The position numbers and the translations under genes were made by a program. Of a stretch of 64,000 bases of DNA, positions 25,204-32,426 are shown one piece after another. Source of the DNA: Kuafuiihalomonas sp039024635 (GTDB taxonomy: Bacteria > Myxococcota > Kuafuiibacteriia > Kuafuiibacteriales > Kuafuiibacteriaceae); assembly GCA_039024635.1 (NCBI GenBank), contig JBCCQA010000019.1:44984-108983 (forward strand). The letters run 5' to 3'. The notes beneath the pieces are model-generated. The model did no database searches, was not told the origin of the DNA, and worked only from the letters and a program-made list of their open reading frames with translations. Each line of letters begins with the position of its first letter. The first letter of the stretch is position 1.

Positions 25204-26623
25204 AGGGCACGGGGACCCAGCCGTCCGATGTCAGGAAGGCGCGGTCGACGGGTGCCAGGTCATTTCGGTCGATCGCTCCTTCGAGCACGAAGGCGGGCCC
25301 GAGCTGGAGATCTTCGTACGGTATGCAGCGGTCACCGGATTCGATGAATGCGGCACCTTCGAGCGGTCGGATGCCGAAGGCTTCGCTGGGGGCTCCGAGG
25401 TCGATTGAGACGAAGGCCGGCCGATCCATTGAGTAGGCCCACGTCCGCAGGAAGAGTGGGCTGGTGATTCGGCCGAGCGACTCTAGGCACCCTGGGTCTC
25501 GAAACCCGTCCCGGACCTGGTTCCTGGCAACCCAAGGGCTGGGCCAACAAAGACCGTCGAGAGGTTCGCAGTAGGTGCCCAGTCGCTGGTCGTACAGCGA
25601 ACCGGCCACGCCTGTGAGGCCGATGGCTTCGCCGGGAAGGGAAAATGAAAGGAGGCGCTCTCCGCGCACGCTCAGAGCGGGAAGGTCCTGGGCATCGATG
25701 AACTCCAGCTCGTAGGTCTCCATAGCGTTGGACGGGCCGGGCTCATCTCGCTCAACGGGTATGCATGCTCCATCGACTCGGTCGTAGATGATGGAGGACG
25801 GCGAGCGCAAGAGGCGAAAGGGTTGAGCATCCAATCCGTCGAGGCTGCCTATTAAGCCTTCGAAGCCTGAGCCGAAGCGAGTCCGTCTACGCTCGCAGCG
25901 TTCGTCAAAGCCGAGCGCCTCGTCCGGGAGTTCGAACATGGCCGACGGCAGGCATCTCGGTCCATCGGTCGAGGTCAGAGCTAGCGTGCAGATCGCTGGG
26001 CCCAAGTAAGCAGAGTTTGGAACGAAGGCTCCTCCTTCCGGCACGAAGCCGGCCACCTCGAGCCCATCGGTCCTACTACTGACTTCGGAGCGGAGCTCGG
26101 GCAGGTCGGGAGGCAGCGTCGCGGGCTCGACTGCATAGGCCGTCAAGATGACTTCGCTTTCGTCCCGGTCCACGCACGTCCACCCATTGGCGCTCAGTCG
26201 AGCCGGTACCGAGGCCAGGGGTGGCCCGGCCCTCAGCAGTCGATCATCGTCGTCCATCCACAGTCCGTCGTCTCTACGTGTGGTCGCGAGCAGGACCTCC
26301 GGGGCATCAGCAGACTCCAGGCCGCGAATGAAGTTCCCGCAGCTGACTGCGTCGAGTTCTTGCTGGCGACTCAACTGACCAATCCGAGGTCCGCACAGCC
26401 CGCGCTCGGGTAGGTCGAGCGCTCGCAGCCTGAGCGGGTCGATACTGAAGCACTCCGTTCGAGTTGCGAGGTCGAAGAAGCTGCTCGTAAAGACTCTTCC
26501 GTCCGCTAAACCGACGCCCATGGGCAGCAAGCGCTGGACGCTGGGGAAGGAACTCACCTCAGACTCACAGGCCAGCACCCCGAGAAGGAGAGAGCCTCCA
26601 AACGCAATCCGACCTTTGAACAT
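25202..26623 (-). CDS. Large predicted lipoprotein with repeated Cys-Pro motifs, function unknown
   Basis: A 473-residue protein beginning with a signal peptide and lipobox (LGVLAC, Cys19), so it is expected to be lipid-anchored. The mature part has about a dozen Cys and a spaced recurring pattern: RCLP (223-226), ACIP (286-289), YCEP (351-354), RCIP (432-435), each after a short Asp/Gly-rich turn and before an acidic strand, which suggests tandem beta-rich modules stabilised by disulfides. Proteins with similar 'RCLP' modules are abundant in Sandaracinus-like Myxococcota and are uncharacterised. ATG at 26623 is chosen because it starts the signal peptide; the frame upstream encodes unlike sequence. 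Confidence 0.7.
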   Translation of the reverse strand: MFKGRIAFGGSLLLGVLACESEVSSFPSVQRLLPMGVGLADGRVFTSSFFDLATRTECFSIDPLRLRALDLPERGLCGPRIGQLSRQQELDAVSCGNFIRGLESADAPEVLLATTRRDDGLWMDDDDRLLRAGPPLASVPARLSANGWTCVDRDESEVILTAYAVEPATLPPDLPELRSEVSSRTDGLEVAGFVPEGGAFVPNSAYLGPAICTLALTSTDGPRCLPSAMFELPDEALGFDERCERRRTRFGSGFEGLIGSLDGLDAQPFRLLRSPSSIIYDRVDGACIPVERDEPGPSNAMETYELEFIDAQDLPALSVRGERLLSFSLPGEAIGLTGVAGSLYDQRLGTYCEPLDGLCWPSPWVARNQVRDGFRDPGCLESLGRITSPLFLRTWAYSMDRPAFVSIDLGAPSEAFGIRPLEGAAFIESGDRCIPYEDLQLGPAFVLEGAIDRNDLAPVDRAFLTSDGWVPVP

Positions 26624-26686
26624 CACGGCTTGTGATGGCAGCAAGCTTCGTACCAGCATGTTTGGCAGGAGCCTTGTGTTTGCCTT

Positions 26687-26707
26687 GTGCCAGCCTGGCA
26701 CCAGGCT
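26687..26707. repeat. Nested inverted repeats in intergenic DNA
   Basis: GTGCCAG-C-CTGGCAC (26687-26701) overlaps AGCCTGG-CA-CCAGGCT (26692-26707, allowing one shared end base), so one stretch can form either of two hairpins. It lies between the divergent lipoprotein and GST genes (26624-26831), a 208-base region with no other recognisable feature. It could be a regulator site or a single REP-like unit. Confidence 0.4.
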
Positions 26708-26831
26708 CGCGAGCACTTGCGCAGACCTTGGCGCACGGGAAACCGGCTTCGCACCGGACGAGACACGGCGCCCCGCGTTAGGCGCAGTTGCGGCGTTGTT
26801 CGACGCCGGGTTTTGGGGCTTGGCTGCTCCC

Positions 26832-27563
26832 ATGAGCGTGACTCTGTACGGCATGCACTACTCCTTCTGGACGGAGCGGGCGCGCTGGTCGCTGGCTCAC
26901 CACCGTATCGAGCACCGTTACAGGGAACACGTGGCGATGCTGGGGGAGTGGGCGCTGCGGGCTCGGGCGGGCTCGAGCGAACAGGCCAGCGTCCCCTTGC
27001 TCACGGACGGAACGCGCTCGGTGGTGGGCTCGCTGGCTATCATGCGATGGGCAGACGAGGTGGGGAAGGGAACCCCACTGCAAGCGAGCTCGGACGCGGT
27101 CGAGGAATGGTATGAGGGGCTGGAACCGGCCATGGACGAGACCCGAAGGCGCATTACTCGGGCGGTGCTCGCCGACCAGGCGGCCCTCACTGAGGCCGCG
27201 GCTTCGGCCGTTCCCCGATTTCTGGCTGGGCTGGCCCGACCGGCCGCCGGTCTGGGCGCCCGATTCATCGCCCGGAAGTACGGCTTCGACCTTCGTGGGC
27301 CTTCGCGCGGCGACCGGGTGCTCGAGGCGCTGGAACGAATCCGAGGAGCGCTTGACGGTCGGGCTTATCTCTTGGACGAGCGCTTCTCGGCCGCCGACAT
27401 CCTTGCCGCGACCTTCCTCCAGGCGCTTCGTCCGGTGGACCATCCCAGCATGCCCATCGGCGACGCCACTCGACGGGTTTGGACCGAGACCGAGATGGCG
27501 GGCTGCTACAGCGATCTCCTGAAGTGGCGCGACCAGCTCTATGCTCGGCATCGCTCTCCGTGA
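26832..27563 (+). CDS. Glutathione S-transferase-like protein
   Basis: A 243-residue protein with a GST N-terminal domain (VTLYGMHYSFWTERARWSLAHHRIEH, then SVPLLTDGTRSVVGSLAIMRWAD, holding the cis-Pro and the Ser contact) and a C-terminal helical domain with YLLDERFSAADILAATFLQAL. The insert between ~120 and 170 is longer than in classical GSTs and resembles the membrane-facing or chloride-channel-like variants. The ATG at 26832 begins the first strand; upstream reading is unlike any GST. Function and substrate unknown. A short hairpin follows its stop. Confidence 0.78.
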   Translation: MSVTLYGMHYSFWTERARWSLAHHRIEHRYREHVAMLGEWALRARAGSSEQASVPLLTDGTRSVVGSLAIMRWADEVGKGTPLQASSDAVEEWYEGLEPAMDETRRRITRAVLADQAALTEAAASAVPRFLAGLARPAAGLGARFIARKYGFDLRGPSRGDRVLEALERIRGALDGRAYLLDERFSAADILAATFLQALRPVDHPSMPIGDATRRVWTETEMAGCYSDLLKWRDQLYARHRSP

Positions 27564-27570
27564 GCCGAGC

Positions 27571-27587
27571 CTCGACTAGAAGTCGAG
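27571..27587. terminator. Hairpin after the GST gene
   Basis: Perfect 7-base-pair inverted repeat CTCGACT-AGA-AGTCGAG located 7 bases after the GST stop and covering the stop of the small minus-strand ORF. There is no clear T-run, so it may be a weak or bidirectional terminator. Confidence 0.35.
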
Positions 27588-27773
27588 CTGGATGGGTTCG
27601 AGACGATCCGAGGTCTGGATGACAAGGTCGTCGCCCCCAATTGAAATGATGAAACTCGAAGTCGTGGATCCGACCCTGTCCAAGAGATCGGCGCAGCTCA
27701 CCGGGTCGAGCTCTAGAAGCTCTAGACCTTGAGGGAGTGGAGGGAGGCAGACGCTGCTCGACCTTCTTCGCAT
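27576..27773 (-). CDS. Short ORF or gene fragment, function unknown
   Basis: A 65-residue reading frame (ATG at 27773) whose last two thirds look like real protein: LPQGLELLELDPVSCADLL and SFIISIGGDDLVIQ, ending RLEPIQLDF, i.e. alternating hydrophobic strands with acidic turns. No signal peptide or known domain is seen. The upstream DNA (27774-28047) carries more protein-like sequence in another frame, so this may be the surviving 3' end of a decayed gene rather than a complete one. Confidence 0.3.
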   Translation of the reverse strand: MRRRSSSVCLPPLPQGLELLELDPVSCADLLDRVGSTTSSFIISIGGDDLVIQTSDRLEPIQLDF

Positions 27774-28047
27774 CGGGACCAAGCCGACAATTTGGCAAGG
27801 GCGTTGGAACAGGCGGACACTTCGACAGGTGCTGGACGGTCAAGTTTGCTGGAGAACCCTGCTAAGGGCTGGGGTCGGCTCGCGCGATGCCGGACTCGCC
27901 GTTTCCAGGCAGTAGCCGAAGCCTATCTGGCCGGAGCGATTGAGGCCGCCCTCGTAGCCGACGTTGACGACGGTTCTCCAAACTACCCGTCCGTTCCCGT
28001 CCAGGGTTGCTTCGGCGTCGCCTTCCTTGCTTCGCGCGGTTGGTGTC
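27774..28047 (-). other. Gene-poor stretch with possible decayed coding sequence
   Basis: Between the polyferredoxin stop and the short ORF. On the minus strand, about 28035-27840 reads as plausible protein (RVVWRTVVNVGYEGGLNRSG, then QIGFGYCLE) but has no start codon with a ribosome site after the polyferredoxin stop and ends at a TGA at 27842-27840. Together with the next ORF it could be a gene broken by frameshifts. No RNA gene or clear promoter is seen. Confidence 0.3.
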
Positions 28048-29130
28048 CTAGAAGTCGACGACGGCGAGGCCTTGCCGCCCCTTGTCGTCCTGGGTCTTGG
28101 ACACGGTCTCGAGCTTGAGCACGCCTCGGGGACACATATGGGCGCACATGCCGCAGCCCACGCAGGAGGCGCGGGTGAAGGACTGATTGCTCTGGGCGTA
28201 AGAGCGGACGTCGATGCCCATCTCGCAGTAGGTGGAGCAGTTGCCACAGGAGATGCACATGTCCTTCTTCACCGCGATTCTGAAGCGGCCGAACTTCTGA
28301 AAAAGGCCGAGCATGGCGGCCATGGGGCAGAAATTGCGGCACCAAACCCTGGGTCCAAAGAGCGGGTAGAAGCCGGTGCCGACGACTCCAGCCAGGACGC
28401 TGGTGACCACGAGTCCGTACCAATACCGAAGAGGATAAACGTAGGCCGACAGCCCCGTCTGTCCGGTGCCGAGCAGGAAGTCGACGAACACGATGGCCGT
28501 GGTGGACACGGCCAGGATGAGCACAGTGTGGACCGTGACCTGCTCGAAGCGCCAGGACGCGGTGGAGGTCGCGGTCAGGTGCCGCCACGGGTCCCCGAAG
28601 GTGTTGGAGAGGCCACCGCAGCCACACACCCAGGAGCAGTACCAGCGCTTGCCCAGGAAGACGGCCAGCATGGGGACGGCGATGAGCGAGCCGAAGAAGC
28701 AGTAGGCCGACAGATAGAGGGGCAGCTGCGACAGGGTGTCCGGCATCATGTAGTCGAACTTCAAGGGCCACAGATAAGAGAAGTAGAAGTCCTTGGAGCC
28801 TGACAGGTGCATGATGAAGGGCACCGAGAAACCGAGCACTATCTGAACACCGATGTTTGTGGCGATGCGGAGCCGATTGTACCGGGAGTTGCCGTGATAG
28901 TAGAGGTAGCGAAGGCCGCCCCCCACCATAGCTACGCAGTAGAGGAAGCCGTACAAGAACCACTTGTTCTTCAGCCCCATCGCTTTCGCGATGGGTTCGA
29001 AGTGGGGCGTGAAATAGAGGACCAGGTAGAAGCCGATCAGGCCCAGCGCGATGGCCACGCCGACGGGGCTTCGGTTCCGCCAGCCCTGGCGGAAGGTCTT
29101 GAGGAGTCCGTTTTGTCCCTGCTGATCCAT
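28048..29130 (-). CDS. Membrane-bound polyferredoxin (NapH/CcoG-like 4Fe-4S protein)
   Basis: A 360-residue inner-membrane protein with five to six helices. A CxxxC segment lies in the middle (WYCSWVCGCGG, followed by NTFGDPWRHL) and a second after the helices (WCRNFCP). The C-terminal soluble part has two ferredoxin clusters, CISCGNCSTYCEMG and CVGCGMCAHMCPRG, each able to bind a 4Fe-4S centre. This resembles NapH/NosR/CcoG electron-transfer proteins, but the Cys-Gly-Cys-Gly variant of the membrane motif sets it apart. It follows the FAD oxidoreductase gene by 8 bases, so the two likely form an electron-transfer module between a pyridine nucleotide or ferredoxin and the quinone pool or periplasm. 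Confidence 0.82.
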   Translation of the reverse strand: MDQQGQNGLLKTFRQGWRNRSPVGVAIALGLIGFYLVLYFTPHFEPIAKAMGLKNKWFLYGFLYCVAMVGGGLRYLYYHGNSRYNRLRIATNIGVQIVLGFSVPFIMHLSGSKDFYFSYLWPLKFDYMMPDTLSQLPLYLSAYCFFGSLIAVPMLAVFLGKRWYCSWVCGCGGLSNTFGDPWRHLTATSTASWRFEQVTVHTVLILAVSTTAIVFVDFLLGTGQTGLSAYVYPLRYWYGLVVTSVLAGVVGTGFYPLFGPRVWCRNFCPMAAMLGLFQKFGRFRIAVKKDMCISCGNCSTYCEMGIDVRSYAQSNQSFTRASCVGCGMCAHMCPRGVLKLETVSKTQDDKGRQGLAVVDF

Positions 29131-29138
29131 GACTATGC

Positions 29139-30587
29139 TCAGGCGTAGTTGAAAACGGTGGGACCCGGCACGGGCGACTTCGCCGTTTCTTCCAGTGGCT
29201 GGCGCTTGACCGGTTCGGGGATGCGAAGCGGGGGAACGAACTCGGTGTCGAAGCGCGCCTGTTCTAGGTTGTCGAGCACCCACTCCAGCGTTCTTCGCTG
29301 AACGATCCACTCGTTGAGGAGGTCGTGGTCCCAGCGCCGACCCAGGAAGTTGAAGCCGATGACCCGGCCGTCCTGGACCACGATGCGGGTCGTGCTTCGG
29401 ACCTTGCCCGTCTCTTCGAAGAACCAGTTTTGCTCTCGCTCGACCTTCATGTTCACGATGCCCGCCGTCGTGTATTCGACGTCCATCAGCTTGGCCGAAT
29501 TGTACCAGATGGGACGCTTGTAGGTTGCGCGCTCTCCGCAGACTCGGCGTCCGGCCACGCGGCCTTGGTCTCTGCCCGTGTACCAGAGCTGTTCCGGCCT
29601 TTTCGAGCCGTCGAACCAGGCCACGGAAGCACAGTCTCCGCAGGCGTAGACGCCTTCCACATTGGTTTGGAGATCTTCGCCCACCAAGATACCCCCCCGG
29701 CGGTCGAGTTCGATGGGGCCATTCTGCAGCCAATCCGTATTCGGCATGACACCGATGGCGACGACCAGGCAGTCGACGTCGATTTCCTCGCCCTTCTTGG
29801 TCTTGACCCCAGTCAGAACACCGTCCGCCGTGCGCAGAGAGTCGATCTCGTCGTGCAGTCGAACGTCGACGCCGTGTTCCCGCATGCGCTCGCTGATCCA
29901 GGTCGACTCTCTAGGCTCGATCGCGATGGGCCAGAAGTACTCCTCGCGGATGAAGAATTTGGGCTTCAGGCCGCGATTCACCATGACCTCCACCGCTTCG
30001 ATGCCAATCAGTCCGCCGCCCACCACGGCTGGACTCTGGGCCAGTCGACCCCGCTTGGCCGCCGCGACCGGGCGCTCCAGATAGGGTGAGTCGGGCATGG
30101 AGTAGGCGACGTGGGCCTCCGGTCGAGGCGGTGGTCCACCCTTGCTGGGACCGCCGACGATCTCCTTTTCTAGCCAGGAGAGATCCTGGTGGGTGACGAA
30201 GTGACCGACCCCGGCTGCGTCCGAACCCTGGAGCGGGAAGGGTCGGGGGCGTGAGCCGCAAGCGATGATTAGCTGGTCGAAAGGGACAGGATCGAGCCCC
30301 CCGGCGAATTCGACCTGCCGTCCTTCGGCGTCGATGCCGGTGGCCCGGGCGCGCACCCGACGGATTCCCAGCCGCTCGTAGGTGCCCCTCTCCAGGGGTT
30401 CGATGCAGCGGTGGCTCAGCTGGCCCGTGAACACCCACATCAAGGCCGTTCGAGAAAAAAAGTGGTCCGACTCCTCGGACACGATCGTCAAATCCCAGTC
30501 GGGCTGACGGCTCTTCACGACGAGCGCGGCCTCCATGCCGGCCACGCCATTGCCGATGATCACGACGCGCACTCTGCGCTTATACAC
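29139..30587 (-). CDS. FAD-dependent pyridine nucleotide-disulfide-type oxidoreductase
   Basis: A 482-residue flavoprotein. It has a FAD-binding Rossmann fold (VVIIGNGVAGMEAAL), the second dinucleotide (NAD(P)H) fold (AVVGGGLIGIEAVEVM) and the FAD-phosphate segment VEGVYACGDCASV. The Arg in FFSRTALM aligns with nitrite/rubredoxin reductase-type enzymes. An extra ~130-residue C-terminal region (WYTGRDQGRVAGRRVCGE, then RSTTRIVVQDGRVIGFNFLG) is shared with the larger relatives. GTG at 30587 is chosen: it is preceded by AGGTAGGA at suitable spacing and the fold begins seven residues later. It is cotranscribed with the polyferredoxin and divergent from a two-component system. Confidence 0.85.
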   Translation of the reverse strand: MYKRRVRVVIIGNGVAGMEAALVVKSRQPDWDLTIVSEESDHFFSRTALMWVFTGQLSHRCIEPLERGTYERLGIRRVRARATGIDAEGRQVEFAGGLDPVPFDQLIIACGSRPRPFPLQGSDAAGVGHFVTHQDLSWLEKEIVGGPSKGGPPPRPEAHVAYSMPDSPYLERPVAAAKRGRLAQSPAVVGGGLIGIEAVEVMVNRGLKPKFFIREEYFWPIAIEPRESTWISERMREHGVDVRLHDEIDSLRTADGVLTGVKTKKGEEIDVDCLVVAIGVMPNTDWLQNGPIELDRRGGILVGEDLQTNVEGVYACGDCASVAWFDGSKRPEQLWYTGRDQGRVAGRRVCGERATYKRPIWYNSAKLMDVEYTTAGIVNMKVEREQNWFFEETGKVRSTTRIVVQDGRVIGFNFLGRRWDHDLLNEWIVQRRTLEWVLDNLEQARFDTEFVPPLRIPEPVKRQPLEETAKSPVPGPTVFNYA

Positions 30588-30720
30588 TTGTCCTACCTTG
30601 GGGTTACGGTATTGGCTTGCCCTCCCCGGCGAAGGACGGAGCCCCGTTTCCGAACCGCCCAATCCGTTCTGCCGCTGATAATCCCGTTGACCCTTTCGCC
30701 CCTCTGGGGAGCTTCGAGCC

Positions 30721-31647
30721 GTGTGGTTCCGATCGCCGGCCACAGTGCAGCTTCGCCGCGCCCAGCTCACCCTGATGCTGGCGACCCTGATTCCAACCAT
30801 CCTGATGAGTGCCTTGGGCATCGTCCTGCTCGCGGTGGGCAGTCAGTCCCTCAACCTCAACTTCGTGGCGGGCATCCTGCTCTTGGCGCTCTGCACCTCG
30901 TCCATCACCGGCTACATACTCGTTTCCATCTTCGTCAGCCGGGGGGCCTCCCTGGCCCGGGTTCAGAACGACTTCCTGACTTCGGTCTCCCACGAGCTTC
31001 GAACGCCTCTGACCTCCATCCGGATGTTCATCGAGACGCTGAAGGACGGGCGGGTCGAAGATCCGGAGGAGCAGCAGCGGTGCCTCCGCCTCATCTTCGA
31101 AGAAGTTGAACGCCTGGAGGGCTTGGTGGGACGGGTGACCGATCTGTCTCGTTTCGAGGGTGGGCGGCGCGCCCTCCAGCAGGCTTCGGTCTCGGTGCGG
31201 GAGCTGTTCTCCGACGTCACTTCGGCCTTCGAAGCTGCTTCTTTGCAGGCGCCAGTTCGGCTGCATGTCGAGATCGAACCCGAGGATCTTCACGTCCAGG
31301 GAGATCGCTCCGCTCTGGGCTTGGCGGTCAGCAACCTCGTGACCAACGCTTGGAAGTACAGCCGGCCGGATGACGGGCCTATCGCACTCGGGGCTCGCGC
31401 GCTCGGGCCGAAGTGGCTAGAGATCACGGTCGAGGATCGCGGTCCGGGCATTCCGCGGAGCGAACGTCGGCGGGTCTTTCGGGAGTTCGAGCGAGGTGCG
31501 GCCGCCATCAATCAGCGAAAGCCAGGGAGCGGACTTGGCTTGGCCATCGTTCGGGCCGTGGTTCAGGCCCATCGTGGTAAAGTGGAGCTCAAGAGCCGAG
31601 TCGGTCAGGGAACCGAAGTGCATCTGCGCCTCCGGCGAGCCTCATGA
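30721..31647 (+). CDS. Sensor histidine kinase
   Basis: A 308-residue membrane kinase with two close N-terminal helices (about residues 17-40 and 47-72) and almost no periplasmic loop, so it likely senses a membrane or cytoplasmic signal. HisKA follows with the H-box SVSHELRTPLTS (His91), then HATPase_c with the N-box NLVTNAWKYSR, the G1 box DRGPGIP and the G2 box GSGLGLAIV. GTG start at 30721. The stop overlaps the response regulator start (ATGA). It is divergent from the FAD oxidoreductase/polyferredoxin genes across ~130 bases, which makes a redox signal plausible but unproven. Confidence 0.9.
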   Translation: MWFRSPATVQLRRAQLTLMLATLIPTILMSALGIVLLAVGSQSLNLNFVAGILLLALCTSSITGYILVSIFVSRGASLARVQNDFLTSVSHELRTPLTSIRMFIETLKDGRVEDPEEQQRCLRLIFEEVERLEGLVGRVTDLSRFEGGRRALQQASVSVRELFSDVTSAFEAASLQAPVRLHVEIEPEDLHVQGDRSALGLAVSNLVTNAWKYSRPDDGPIALGARALGPKWLEITVEDRGPGIPRSERRRVFREFERGAAAINQRKPGSGLGLAIVRAVVQAHRGKVELKSRVGQGTEVHLRLRRAS

Positions 31648-32333
31648 GCGAGCAGATACTCATCGTCGAAGACGACGCCGCCATTGCAGAGGGGCTGGCT
31701 CTGAATCTGAGGCTGCAGGGCTTCGACTCCGTCATTGTCACCGATGGTGCCGTGGCTGTGACGAGGGCCTTGGAACTCCGCCCCACCATGATGCTCTTGG
31801 ACATCGGCCTTCCCAACGTCGACGGGCTAGAGGTCCTACGAGAGCTACAGGAGAAGCGGAGCGACATCCCCGTCATCGTTCTTTCGGCTCGAGAGAACGA
31901 GTACGACAAAGTCGCGGCGCTTCGCTTGGGCGCCGACGACTACGTGACCAAGCCCTTCGCCTTGGCCGAACTGATGGCCCGTATCGAGGCCGTGCTTCGC
32001 CGCGTCTCCCATGCTGCCTCCCACCCCGAGGACGCGGAGATCAGCTTCGCCGATGTTCGAGTCTCTCTGCCCCGACGCGCGGTGGAGCGAGACGGTGAGC
32101 CCGTCAAGCTGACCCATCTCGAGTTCGAGCTTCTCAGCTATCTCCTCCAGCGCCCGGGCACGGTCGTATCTCGTGAAAAGCTCCTCAAGGAGGTGTGGGG
32201 TGTTCGCCATGCGGGCAGTCGTCGCACTGTGGACAACTTCGTGGCGCAGCTCAGAGCGAAGCTCGGCGAAGATCCCGAACAGCCCCGGCACATCCTGACC
32301 GTTCGGGGCAGCGGCTACCGTTTCAATCCATGA
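31644..32333 (+). CDS. OmpR/PhoB-family response regulator
   Basis: A 229-residue regulator: receiver domain with the acidic pair in LIVEDDAA, the phospho-acceptor Asp53 in MLLDIGLP, Thr/Ser in VLSAREN and Lys in VTKPFAL, then a winged-helix DNA-binding domain (LTHLEFELLSYLLQRPGTVVSR, ending LTVRGSGYRF). It is translationally coupled to the preceding kinase gene and forms a two-component pair with it. Targets are not known; the divergent redox genes and the following diguanylate-cyclase gene are the nearest candidates. Confidence 0.94.
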   Translation: MSEQILIVEDDAAIAEGLALNLRLQGFDSVIVTDGAVAVTRALELRPTMMLLDIGLPNVDGLEVLRELQEKRSDIPVIVLSARENEYDKVAALRLGADDYVTKPFALAELMARIEAVLRRVSHAASHPEDAEISFADVRVSLPRRAVERDGEPVKLTHLEFELLSYLLQRPGTVVSREKLLKEVWGVRHAGSRRTVDNFVAQLRAKLGEDPEQPRHILTVRGSGYRFNP

Positions 32334-32426
32334 CGGGAGTGCATCGTTCCGAAACGTCGCTCGGCGCTGCACGACGAGATTTCGCGCCGGCTCTGGAGGC
32401 GCCAAGGATGGGTCGATCTACTGGTC

